Assembly: GCF_024684275.1 (NCBI RefSeq) | Contig: NZ_JAIKXF010000046.1 | Location: forward strand, 1 to 19,299 | DNA length: 19,299 nt | Direction of reading: 5' to 3' | Source of the DNA: Ruminococcus sp. | GTDB taxonomy: Bacteria > Bacillota_A > Clostridia > Oscillospirales > Ruminococcaceae | Shown: one piece after another, positions 7,772 to 15,355 of the stretch | How the letters are laid out: each line of letters opens with the position of its first letter | How positions within the stretch are numbered: the stretch's first letter is position 1 | Program-made: the position numbers and the translations under genes | The notes under the pieces: model-generated | Databases searched by the model: none | Seen by the model: only the letters and a program-made list of their open reading frames with translations | What the model was told of the DNA's origin: nothing

Positions 7772-7806
7772 GCGGCAATAATCCCTAAATTAGTGCCGCT
7801 GTTTTT
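7772..7806 (+). terminator. Terminator-like hairpin in the leader (possible attenuator or small-RNA end)
   Basis: GCGGCA (7772-7777) pairs with TGCCGC (7794-7799). Inside it TAAT pairs with ATTA across one mismatch, leaving a CCCTAA loop. CTGTTTTTG follows. Together with the promoter at 7657-7685 it would define an RNA of about 115 nt, or a leader that can stop transcription before the sigma gene. Confidence 0.5.
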
Positions 7807-7902
7807 GTGCAGGCGTACAAAGATAAGGCTTGACGGAAAAAAGTGCCCGTTTCTGAGACATTTATATTACGAGAAGCTTATCGGCGGAAGGAAGTGAAGC
7901 TG

Positions 7903-8406
7903 TTGATAGAGCCCGAACATTGCACGCTGATAATAGAGAGATACTACCGTGAGATATTCAGCTACTGCTGCGCAAAGCTCGGATTCAGCTATCATTCCGC
8001 AGAGGACTGTACACAGGAGGTATTTGTGGTATTCTTTTCAAAGCACGAAAGGCTTGAGGATACCGAAAATATCAGACTTTGGCTGTACAGGACGGCAGAC
8101 AACGTTATAAAGGCATTTCTGCGGAAAAATCCGTCGGCGGTCAGCCTTGAGGAGAGCGCTGAGGCTATGAATATGGCAGACAGCGGCGGATTTGACGATA
8201 CAGGTGAAAGCCTGCTGGATGTTCTCGAGCCCGATGAGCGCAAGCTTCTTGAGCTCTATTACGACAGCGACTACGGACAACGAAACGAAGCAGCAAAGCG
8301 GCTGGGAATATCCCTTCCCGCACTTTACAGAAAGATCCACAAGTTAAAAAAGAAGCTTCGCGCCGCAGAAAAAAAGTCCGCGGACGCTTTCATGGATAAG
8401 GAGTGA
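7903..8406 (+). CDS. Second ECF-type sigma factor (divergent)
   Basis: This 167-residue cytoplasmic protein has the two-domain ECF layout. Region 2 includes YYREIFSYCCAKLG and SAEDCTQEVFVVFFSKHERL. Region 4 covers LEPDERKLLELYYDSDYGQR and the HTH NEAAKRLGISLPALYRKIHKLKKKLR. I favour TTG at 7903 as start because AAGGA lies 9 nt upstream. An in-frame GTG at 7894 sits too close to that site, and a GTG at 7843 would add 20 residues without a Shine-Dalgarno. The stop overlaps or abuts the next gene's start region, so the two are co-translated. It is clearly different in sequence from the ECF factor at 2153. Its regulon is not known, and it is expected to be controlled by the membrane protein encoded next. 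Confidence 0.88.
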   Translation: MIEPEHCTLIIERYYREIFSYCCAKLGFSYHSAEDCTQEVFVVFFSKHERLEDTENIRLWLYRTADNVIKAFLRKNPSAVSLEESAEAMNMADSGGFDDTGESLLDVLEPDERKLLELYYDSDYGQRNEAAKRLGISLPALYRKIHKLKKKLRAAEKKSADAFMDKE

Positions 8407-8411
8407 TACCG

Positions 8412-9461
8412 TTGAAGGAAAAAGCTACCACAGATAAGCTTTCTGATAAGAATATGCTTGATGATCTGCAAGCCCTTCTGAATGAGGAGCTTGCAAAGCC
8501 GATAGAGGAGCGTGATCTTGATGCCATTGAGAAAATCACCGTCGCTATGGTCGATATTAACGATGTGGAAATACCGCAGCCTGTTTCTGCGGAAAAAGTC
8601 ATCACAGAGGTCTCGGCAAGAAGAAAAAGACACAGGATCGCATTGCTGCGCAAATGGGCAGCAGCCCTCAGTGCCTGCTTCGTGCTCTGCCTCGGACTCA
8701 ACCTCTACACCCTCAAAACCTACGGCTCAAACGTCTTTGAAGCAATGATAAATATGGCAAGATCGGGCTTCAGTATAGACACAAATCAGCTCAGAGATAT
8801 AGAGCCTGCCGTGCCGAATATGACAGCTGCCGCAACTTCTACAACTACTGTGCCTGCCGCAACTCAGGTAACAGAAGTTATGACTACCACTGGTGTTTAT
8901 AGCTCTGCAACGGGTATTATCACACAGGCTGCGGCAACGACGACTGTCAGCGCTGTTGTTTCGGCTACTACGCAGATACCAGCAGGCAGCAGCTCTATGG
9001 AGCAGCTGCTCAGCAGGTGCAGCGCAGAAACGCGCGGAATGGCTGGGGAGATACTTACTAAATCAGAGAGCGCAGGCATATACCCCTGCTATCCCACATT
9101 TCTGCCCTCGGGATTTGAGGATATGTCCTGCACTGATTTCCATAACGAAAGGCTGAAGGACTCAAATGACTGCTATTTTACATTTGAAAATTCAGCTTCA
9201 AAGATAGACATCACCGCTGAGGAATACTATTCTGAGGAGCTCATGCCCGATGTCCTCGTCCCAAGTGACAATGACTCATATGAGATATTCAGGGGCAAAG
9301 AGATAAGCGGCTTTATAATGGGCGATTCAAGGAACTGCACAGCAGTATTCGTTTACGGCAATACGGTCTATACTCTTCACGGCTCGGGAGTAAATCGCAA
9401 CGAGCTTAAAGTTATAGCAGAGAGCTTTGTTCCGTACCCTTCGGAATTTATGAAAAAGTGA
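8412..9461 (+). CDS. Single-pass membrane protein with Thr-rich linker and DUF4367-like C-terminal domain; likely partner of the ECF sigma factor
   Basis: This 349-residue protein has an acidic cytosolic N-terminus (about 1-70), a basic patch (ARRKRHR), one membrane span (about 82-102) and an outer part. The outer part begins with a linker rich in Thr/Ala (about 136-195, with several TTT runs). It ends in a domain resembling DUF4367 (YPTFLPSGFEDMSCTDF, then a GKEISGFIMGD strand and VYTLHGSGVNRNELKVIAESF). DUF4367 domains are common in the outer parts of Firmicute proteins encoded beside ECF sigma genes. The start is TTG at 8412, 8 nt after AAGGAG (8398-8403); a GTG at 8403 overlaps that site and is less likely. 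The gap to the sigma gene is 5 nt. A role in holding or releasing the sigma factor is inferred from layout; no established anti-sigma fold could be confirmed by eye. Confidence 0.82.
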   Translation: MKEKATTDKLSDKNMLDDLQALLNEELAKPIEERDLDAIEKITVAMVDINDVEIPQPVSAEKVITEVSARRKRHRIALLRKWAAALSACFVLCLGLNLYTLKTYGSNVFEAMINMARSGFSIDTNQLRDIEPAVPNMTAAATSTTTVPAATQVTEVMTTTGVYSSATGIITQAAATTTVSAVVSATTQIPAGSSSMEQLLSRCSAETRGMAGEILTKSESAGIYPCYPTFLPSGFEDMSCTDFHNERLKDSNDCYFTFENSASKIDITAEEYYSEELMPDVLVPSDNDSYEIFRGKEISGFIMGDSRNCTAVFVYGNTVYTLHGSGVNRNELKVIAESFVPYPSEFMKK

Positions 9462-9471
9462 GGGCAGCGGA

Positions 9472-10278
9472 ATGAAGAAAAAATACATTACAGCTGCCTT
9501 TTTAGGAATGCTGCTTGTGGGCGCACCTGTACAGATGAACGCTGTATCGGTGGATAACAGCTATTATGAGCAGTACCAGAGGGCTATCGGACTAATTGAA
9601 AAATGCTCTGTAAGATGTTCCTCAGCAGGCAAAGGTCTTCTTGAGGTATCTGCGAAAACACAGGTATCGGGCAAGATGAACGAGGTCGGCTTTAAGAATA
9701 TAGTTGTACAGCGTAGCAGTGACGGAAAAAACTGGCAGGACGAGGTGACTGTCGGAGACAAAACAGCAAAGAATACCAAGTATTACAATCTGGACGGCTA
9801 TACCGTGAATGTTCAGGGCGGATACTATTACAGAGTGGTCTGCGTTCATTACGCAAACGGAGCTCTCTACGGCGAGTCTGAGGTATTCACTCAGACGGCG
9901 GAGAATACAGCTTCGGGGGTATGGGTAGAGGAAAAGCCTGTTACCTCTGTATTGACCACTTCCACAACAACTACCTCGACAACAGGCAGGACTACAACGA
10001 GGACTACTGTCAGGACCACGGCAGCAGATGTGACCGCTTCAAGGATAACTACGTCGGCTTCTGCGACAATGGTCAAGAGGACCACTGAGACAAAGATGGC
10101 AGCATATGCTCAGACAAGTACAACGGTCACAAGGGCTGCGGCGACAACAACAAAGGCTGTAAAAGCCGGAAACGTACCGAATACAGGTGATAAGCCACCT
10201 GTTCTGACGTTTACGGCACTTTGCAGTGCAGGTGCAGCGGCGCTGTTCCTGCATGATAAAAAGACCAGACGGAGCTGA
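9472..10278 (+). CDS. Secreted, sortase-anchored surface protein with Thr-rich stalk
   Basis: This 268-residue protein carries a signal peptide (1-24, cut after QMNA) and a beta-rich domain of about 110 residues (about 30-145; SSDGKNWQDEVTVGD and YYYRVVCVHYANG suggest an immunoglobulin- or fibronectin-like sandwich). A stalk full of TTT and TTTR motifs follows (about 157-230), then a cell-wall sorting signal: VPNTGD at 235-240, a hydrophobic segment and the basic tail KKTRRS. VPNTGD departs from LPXTG at the first position but keeps the PxTG core. It lies 10 nt after the DUF4367-like gene with its own GAGGG site, so it is the third gene of the ECF operon. Its ligand is unknown; the domain resembles small beta domains common in secreted clostridial proteins, but I cannot name the family with confidence. 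Confidence 0.85.
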   Translation: MKKKYITAAFLGMLLVGAPVQMNAVSVDNSYYEQYQRAIGLIEKCSVRCSSAGKGLLEVSAKTQVSGKMNEVGFKNIVVQRSSDGKNWQDEVTVGDKTAKNTKYYNLDGYTVNVQGGYYYRVVCVHYANGALYGESEVFTQTAENTASGVWVEEKPVTSVLTTSTTTTSTTGRTTTRTTVRTTAADVTASRITTSASATMVKRTTETKMAAYAQTSTTVTRAAATTTKAVKAGNVPNTGDKPPVLTFTALCSAGAAALFLHDKKTRRS

Positions 10279-10303
10279 ACCACGGGGGACAAACGGTAAT
10301 ATA

Positions 10304-10353
10304 TACTGCGGAAGCAGAGCGCTCATCTGCACGGGCGGCATATATCCGCAGTA
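10304..10353 (+). repeat. Nested inverted repeat in the 3' untranslated region
   Basis: TACTGCGGA (10304-10312) pairs with TCCGCAGTA (10345-10353). Inside it GCAGA (10314-10318) pairs with TCTGC (10326-10330). It has no U-tract and lies between the surface-protein stop and the true terminator. Confidence 0.55.
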
Positions 10354-10393
10354 CATGACAGCTTCAAAACTGAAAAACAAAATATATCATCTA

Positions 10394-10428
10394 TCCCTGT
10401 CCGCAGCACTCGGACGGGGAATTTTTTT
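10394..10428 (+). terminator. Rho-independent terminator of the second ECF operon
   Basis: A 10-bp stem with one G-U pair (TCCCTGTCCG with CGGACGGGGA) and 7-nt loop is followed by seven T. It lies 116 nt after the surface-protein stop codon. Confidence 0.88.
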
Positions 10429-10430
10429 CG

Positions 10431-10459
10431 TTGACAATAAAGTGCAAACACTATATAAT
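10431..10459 (+). promoter_or_regulatory. Consensus sigmaA promoter of sbcDC
   Basis: Perfect TTGACA (10431-10436), 17-nt spacer, perfect TATAAT (10454-10459), only 2 nt after the preceding T-run. Transcription should start near 10466, just before the inverted-repeat element, leaving a leader of about 150 nt. Confidence 0.88.
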
Positions 10460-10468
10460 TAATGTAGA

Positions 10469-10603
10469 TAAATCATAATTTAATGATGTAGGGGCGCACA
10501 ATGTGCGCCCGCAAACATACACATCAATTTTGACACGGGCGAACAATGTTCGCCCCTACAATACCAATTTTTCGGGACGCCAAAGGCGTTAAATTATGAT
10601 TTA
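10469..10603. mobile_element. MITE-like palindromic element in the sbcD leader
   Basis: A 135-bp non-coding element is bounded by 15-bp perfect inverted repeats (TAAATCATAATTTAA at 10469-10483 and its complement at 10589-10603). Within it are a 10-bp inverted pair (TGTAGGGGCG at 10487-10496 with 10551-10560) and two 19-bp palindromes: GGGCGCACA-A-TGTGCGCCC (10492-10510) and GGGCGAACA-A-TGTTCGCCC (10537-10555). A small stem (ACGCC-AAA-GGCGT) lies near 10578-10590. Both ends begin and finish with TA, as expected for insertion into a TA target by a mariner/IS630-type transposase, though this is inference. No ORF lies inside. Confidence 0.7.
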
Positions 10604-10615
10604 AGGGGGTTATGT

Positions 10616-11752
10616 ATGAAGCTTATCCATTTATCAGATCTTCATCTCGGCAAGAGACTGAACGAATTTTCACTTATCGAGGATCAGGAGTTCATTCTCC
10701 GCGAGATATACAGCATAATTTCAGAGGAAAGCCCCGATATCATTGTTATCGCAGGGGATATATACGACAAGCCTGTTCCCTCAGCCGAGGCAGTGCGGCT
10801 TTTTGATGATTTCCTCACAAGGGTTTCTGAGCAGACGAAACATATTTTTGTCATAAGCGGCAATCATGACTCTGCTGAGCGTATCGCATTCGGCTCGCAT
10901 ATCATGGAAAAAAGCGGTATACATATGTCGCCTGTCTATGACGGAAATATCCTTCCCACTATCCTCAGTGATGAGTACGGAGATCTCGGAGTTTATATGC
11001 TGCCATTTATAAAGCCTGTCAGTGTGCGCAGGTTCTTTCCCGAGGCTGAGATAACAAGCTACACCGACGCCGTGAATACAGCTGTTGACGCCATGAACGC
11101 GGATTTTACAAGACGCAATATCCTCATAACTCATCAGTTCGTTACGGGAGCTCAGAAAAGCGATTCTGAGGAAATATCGGTAGGCGGTACAGACAACGTT
11201 GACAGCTCCGCCTTTGACGGCTTTGACTATGTTGCACTGGGACATATCCACAGTCCTCAGAATGTGGGAAGCGAGAGGATACGCTACTGCGGAACTCCGC
11301 TGAAATATTCATTTTCAGAGGCGAGGCAGGAGAAGTCCGTGACAGTTGCGGAATTTCGTGAAAAGGGCGATATTACCGTAAGAACAGTGCCTCTTGAGCC
11401 TTTGCGTGATATGCGTATTGTCAGGGGCAGCTTTGATTATGTATGCTCAAAGGAGTGCAGCTCGGCAGGGGATACCGCGGACTATATCCACGCTGTCCTC
11501 ACAGACGAGGAGGATATCCCCGAGGCTATGGGAAGGCTTCGCGGCGTTTATCCGAATATAATGAGCCTTGAATATGACAACCGCCGTACTCGGAGCTCCC
11601 ACGGAAGCATAGAGGCTGCTGACGCTGACAACAGGCTGCCTATAGAGCTTTTTGAGGAGTTTTATAAGCTGGCGAACGGCGGCGATATGTCAGCGGAGCA
11701 GCGTGAGCTTGCACAGTCGCTGATAGAGAAGATATGGGAGGAAGAAGCATGA
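10616..11752 (+). CDS. sbcD: Exonuclease SbcCD, nuclease subunit SbcD (Mre11-type)
   Basis: SbcD is the metallophosphoesterase subunit of SbcCD, which with ATP cuts DNA hairpins and blocked double-strand ends. The 378-residue length is normal. The phosphodiesterase motifs are intact: DLHLG (D8, H10), GDIYD (G47, D48), GNHD (N83, H84, D85), a histidine in ITHQF (H173) and GHIHSPQNV (H210, H212). The ATG at 10616 follows AAGGGGG (10603-10609) by 6 nt. That site directly abuts the right arm of the palindromic element, so folding of the element could affect access to it. The stop overlaps the sbcC start as ATGA, indicating coupled translation. The gene has its own consensus promoter. Confidence 0.97.
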   Translation: MKLIHLSDLHLGKRLNEFSLIEDQEFILREIYSIISEESPDIIVIAGDIYDKPVPSAEAVRLFDDFLTRVSEQTKHIFVISGNHDSAERIAFGSHIMEKSGIHMSPVYDGNILPTILSDEYGDLGVYMLPFIKPVSVRRFFPEAEITSYTDAVNTAVDAMNADFTRRNILITHQFVTGAQKSDSEEISVGGTDNVDSSAFDGFDYVALGHIHSPQNVGSERIRYCGTPLKYSFSEARQEKSVTVAEFREKGDITVRTVPLEPLRDMRIVRGSFDYVCSKECSSAGDTADYIHAVLTDEEDIPEAMGRLRGVYPNIMSLEYDNRRTRSSHGSIEAADADNRLPIELFEEFYKLANGGDMSAEQRELAQSLIEKIWEEEA

Positions 11753-14700
11753 GACCGATCAAACTTGAAATATCAGGCTTCGGACCATATGCCGAAAAGA
11801 CGGTGCTTGACCTTGAAGCTCTCGGAAACAGCGGACTTTACCTTATAACAGGCGATACGGGAGCAGGCAAGACTACCATATTCGACGCCATAACCTATGC
11901 ACTTTATGGCAGTGCCAGCGGAGCCAACCGTGACGACGATTCTATGCTCCGCTCGAAATATTCCACGCTGGATACTCCCACATATGTGGAGCTGGTTTTC
12001 GACTATGCAGGCAAGCGTTATACCGTGAACCGCAATCCTTCATACACCAGACAGGCAAAACGAGGCGGCGGAGTTGCCCAGCAGCCTGCAAATGCGGTTT
12101 TTACCTATCCCGACGGCAGGGCTGTTTCGGGCAAAAGGGACGTTGACGGAGCGGTAGCCGAGGTCATGGGACTTACCGAAAAGCAGTTCAAGCAGATAGC
12201 TATGATAGCACAGGGCGATTTCATGAAGCTCATAACCGAGGATACCTCACAGCGGCGTGAGATACTGAGGCATATCTTCAGGACCAAGAATTACCAGACC
12301 TTGCAGGAGGCGCTGAAAACTGAGAGCAGTACACTGAAAAGCGGCTGCGACAGGCTCCGTGAGGGCTTGAAGCAGTACATCGAGGGGATAGTCTGCGGTG
12401 ATGAGGACGAGCTTGCACCCGAGATAGAAAAGCTCCGCGAGGAAATGCCGCCGATAGAGTACATCACTGATGTTATGAACAAACTCATAAGCCGCGATAA
12501 AGCGCAGGCAGAGGTCTATGACCGAGAGAGCGGAGAGCTGGACAAGCGGATTGAAGCTATAAACTCAAAGCTTACAATGGCTGAGGAAAGGGCACGTATA
12601 GAGGCTGACCATGACCGCACCTCAAAGGAACTCAATGAAGCACAGCTGCGGCAGAAACTTCTTGCGGAAAAATACGAAACGGAAAAAGCCCGTCAGTCAA
12701 AGGTGACTGAGCTAACGGCGGAGCTGGCGGCTGTTGAGGCTGAGACACCCGAATATGAACGTGCAGCAGAGCAGGAGCGGCTGCTTGCTGAGGAAAAGAG
12801 GTCTCTTGCCAATACTGTTTCAGGGCTTGACAGCGCAGCCGCCGAGAAAGCCGCTTCGGAGAAGCGGCTGGGTATGCTGAAAGCAGAGCTTTCAGCTCTC
12901 GGCGGCACTGGCGAGAACAAGGCGAAGCTGGACGCAGAGCGCGAGAGACTGAGCCGCCACTCAGATGAGCTTAACAAGCTGGCGGAGCAGCTGACAGAGT
13001 ATGAAAGCAGCTGCGCAGAGCTGAAAAAGGCAGCTGCCGAGCTAAAGGAGCAGAGCTTTGAGCATGACCGACTTATGGAGCAATGCGAGCTGCTTACGAA
13101 GGAGATAGAAAAGCTGAAAAAGCGGCACGGCGAGCTTGAAGGCTGCGGAGCGGAAAAGGAGAAGCTCCTGCGCATGGAGGAAGGGCTTAAAAGCCGAGGT
13201 ACTCAGCTCAGAAAGCTATCTGCGGACATATCCGAGAGCGAAAAGCGCAGCAGTGAATATGAGGAGGCAGCGGAGCTCTACAGTGAAGCCGCAGAAAAGG
13301 CGAGCCGTCTTTCCGAAAAATATGAACAGGGCTACAGAGCCTTTCTTGATGACCGTGCAGGCGTTCTTGCAGAGAAGCTCTGCGACGGTGAGCCCTGTCC
13401 CGTATGCGGCTCACGTGAGCACCCTTTCCCTGCAAAAAAATGTACCAATGCTCCCACAGAAGCAGAGCTTGATATGCTGAAAAAGCAGCTTGAGCAGGCG
13501 CGTAGCTTCGCTGAAAAGCGCAGCGCTGAAGCTTCTGCCGCAAGGGCAAATGCGCATCAGCTGGAAAATTCCCTGACAGCACAGGTGAGAGAGCTTCTTG
13601 GCTGTGATTTGGCAGAAGCCGCAGAGTGCTGCGCATCGGAGCTGCAAAGCAGCATAGAGCAGTTCAACGAGCTGGAAAAAAAGCTGACCGAGGCGGACAA
13701 GCTTATAGCCGAGCGGGAAAGGCTTGGGCACGAAACTGAGTCCGCCGAAAAGCAGCAGGCAGGCGTTATGGCGGCTGTTGCGGACACCGACCGTCAGATA
13801 ACGGAGCTTCGCAGCCGAAGGGATAAACTCGACGGCGGCGTAAAGCGGCTTTTTGCGGAGGCAGAAAAGATAGCCGCAGAGGTCATGGAGGGCGTTGCTT
13901 TTGCTGATGTTCAAGAGAAAATAGCCTCAGAGCGTACTCTGCTGAATGCGCAGTTATCGGACATTTCCGCAAAAATAGCCGAGGAAAACCAAAAGGCTCT
14001 CCACAAGGCTGAGCTTGAAAAGCTCATACCGCAGTCGGAGCAGCTAATCAGTCGGTTAAGCACCGATATTACAGTGCTTACCGCAAAAAAAGCCGCCTCA
14101 GACACAAGGCTTGCAGAGATCGGACGTCAGCTTGCGGAGCTCCGCGGCAGACTCCGCTTTGAAAACGGTGAAAATGCCGGGATATATGCGGCTTCGCTGC
14201 GAAAGAAGTGTGCAGACATAAAGGCAGCCTATGAAGCTGCGGAAGCTTCATTAAATGAGGGTGAAAAGCTCTGCTCGGGCATAGCAGGCAGACTGAAGCA
14301 GCTCACAGAGCAGCTTGCAGGTTTCGGAGACCTTGATGCAGAAAAGGATACAGCCGAAAAAACGCGGCTCACTGCCGAAAAAGCAGCTCTCGCGGCGAAG
14401 CTTCGCCAGCTGCACACAAGGCTGACCATAAACACAACAGCTCTTGCGAATATTACAGACGACTCCACTGAGCTCTCTGAACTGGAAAAGCGCTATGCAT
14501 GGGTGAAAAATCTCTCTGATACAGCTAACGGAAAGCTTTCCGACCAGAGCAAGCTCATGCTGGAGACATATATACAGACTGCATATTTTGACAGGATAAT
14601 CAGACGGGCGAATCTTCGCCTAAAGGTCATGTCAGACGGGCAGTATACCCTCAAAAGGCGCGAGGAATTCGATGACAAGCGCTCTCAGGTGGGGCTTGAC

Positions 14701-15042
14701 CTTGACGTTATCGACCACTACAACGGCTCGGTGCGCAGCGTGAAAACCTTGTCAGGCGGCGAGTCCTTCAAGGCTTCGCTTTCGCTGGCACTGGGACTTT
14801 CCGACGAGATACAGTGCTCCGCAGGCGGCATACAGCTTGACACTATGTTTGTGGACGAGGGCTTCGGCTCGCTGGACGACAACTCTATAGAGCAGGCTGT
14901 CCGCGCTCTTGCAGGGCTCTCGGAGGGCAGCCGCCTTGTAGGGATAATTTCCCATGTACAGGCGCTGAAACAGCGCATCGACAAGCAGGTAGTGGTTCGC
15001 AAGGACAAAAACGGAGGCAGCACTGCACAGATAATAGTCTGA
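11749..15042 (+). CDS. sbcC: Exonuclease SbcCD, ATPase subunit SbcC (Rad50-type)
   Basis: SbcC is the SMC-like ATPase that binds DNA and drives the SbcD nuclease. The 1097-residue protein has an N-terminal Walker A (GDTGAGKT, 35-42) and a Q-loop region near IAMIAQGDFMKLI. Two long coiled-coil arms rich in Glu/Lys/Ala flank a zinc hook, CPVC (550-553) followed by GSREHPFPA. The C-terminal part has the ABC signature LSGGES (1001-1006) and Walker B FVDEGFGSLDD (D1036, E1037). All parts are intact. The ATG at 11749 overlaps the sbcD stop and follows GGGAGG; an ATG 15 nt upstream is in frame but lies within the Shine-Dalgarno region. A terminator follows the stop codon. Confidence 0.97.
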   Translation: MRPIKLEISGFGPYAEKTVLDLEALGNSGLYLITGDTGAGKTTIFDAITYALYGSASGANRDDDSMLRSKYSTLDTPTYVELVFDYAGKRYTVNRNPSYTRQAKRGGGVAQQPANAVFTYPDGRAVSGKRDVDGAVAEVMGLTEKQFKQIAMIAQGDFMKLITEDTSQRREILRHIFRTKNYQTLQEALKTESSTLKSGCDRLREGLKQYIEGIVCGDEDELAPEIEKLREEMPPIEYITDVMNKLISRDKAQAEVYDRESGELDKRIEAINSKLTMAEERARIEADHDRTSKELNEAQLRQKLLAEKYETEKARQSKVTELTAELAAVEAETPEYERAAEQERLLAEEKRSLANTVSGLDSAAAEKAASEKRLGMLKAELSALGGTGENKAKLDAERERLSRHSDELNKLAEQLTEYESSCAELKKAAAELKEQSFEHDRLMEQCELLTKEIEKLKKRHGELEGCGAEKEKLLRMEEGLKSRGTQLRKLSADISESEKRSSEYEEAAELYSEAAEKASRLSEKYEQGYRAFLDDRAGVLAEKLCDGEPCPVCGSREHPFPAKKCTNAPTEAELDMLKKQLEQARSFAEKRSAEASAARANAHQLENSLTAQVRELLGCDLAEAAECCASELQSSIEQFNELEKKLTEADKLIAERERLGHETESAEKQQAGVMAAVADTDRQITELRSRRDKLDGGVKRLFAEAEKIAAEVMEGVAFADVQEKIASERTLLNAQLSDISAKIAEENQKALHKAELEKLIPQSEQLISRLSTDITVLTAKKAASDTRLAEIGRQLAELRGRLRFENGENAGIYAASLRKKCADIKAAYEAAEASLNEGEKLCSGIAGRLKQLTEQLAGFGDLDAEKDTAEKTRLTAEKAALAAKLRQLHTRLTINTTALANITDDSTELSELEKRYAWVKNLSDTANGKLSDQSKLMLETYIQTAYFDRIIRRANLRLKVMSDGQYTLKRREEFDDKRSQVGLDLDVIDHYNGSVRSVKTLSGGESFKASLSLALGLSDEIQCSAGGIQLDTMFVDEGFGSLDDNSIEQAVRALAGLSEGSRLVGIISHVQALKQRIDKQVVVRKDKNGGSTAQIIV

Positions 15043-15047
15043 GATAC

Positions 15048-15083
15048 GCCGCAGCTTCGTAAGAAGCTGCGGCTTTGGCATTA
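15048..15083 (+). terminator. Terminator hairpin after sbcC
   Basis: An 11-bp perfect stem (GCCGCAGCTTC with GAAGCTGCGGC), GTAA loop, followed by TTTGGCATTATTATT. The T-tract is interrupted. A weaker hairpin (CCCTG-TTTA-CAGGG, about 15136-15149) lies further on. Confidence 0.75.
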
Positions 15084-15209
15084 TTATTACTTTGTGCATT
15101 TTGCCTAAATTATTCCAAAGTCTCAAGCGGAAAATCCCTGTTTACAGGGGGATTATTCTGGAGAAGCTTGTAATTATTAACAAATTTTAGCGGCAGACTA
15201 TCCTGTTTG

Positions 15210-15238
15210 TTGATTTTTGCTTATAGAAATGTTATAAT
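15210..15238 (+). promoter_or_regulatory. Promoter of the LRR protein gene
   Basis: TTGATT (15210-15215), 17-nt spacer, perfect TATAAT (15233-15238). The transcript would have a leader of about 110 nt, AT-rich and without clear structure. Nothing else was found between 15084 and 15355. Confidence 0.7.
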
Positions 15239-15355
15239 TAATTTGTATTTAGTGTCCGCCGTCAGGCAGTTATTGAGTACACATTAATTATATTGTTAAG
15301 TTCATTTTTTTCTTTAAAAATAAAGCATGGAACTACCCTATGGAGTGATAGCAAA

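Noticed and set aside
11734..11748. Earlier in-frame ATG for sbcC
   Set aside because: It lies within the GGGAGG ribosome site. The ATG at 11749 overlaps the sbcD stop as ATGA and gives the usual SbcC N-terminus (MRPIKLEISGFGPY).
13411..13914. Minus-strand open frames inside sbcC
   Set aside because: They lie opposite the coiled-coil region of an intact sbcC, lack start signals and resemble no family.
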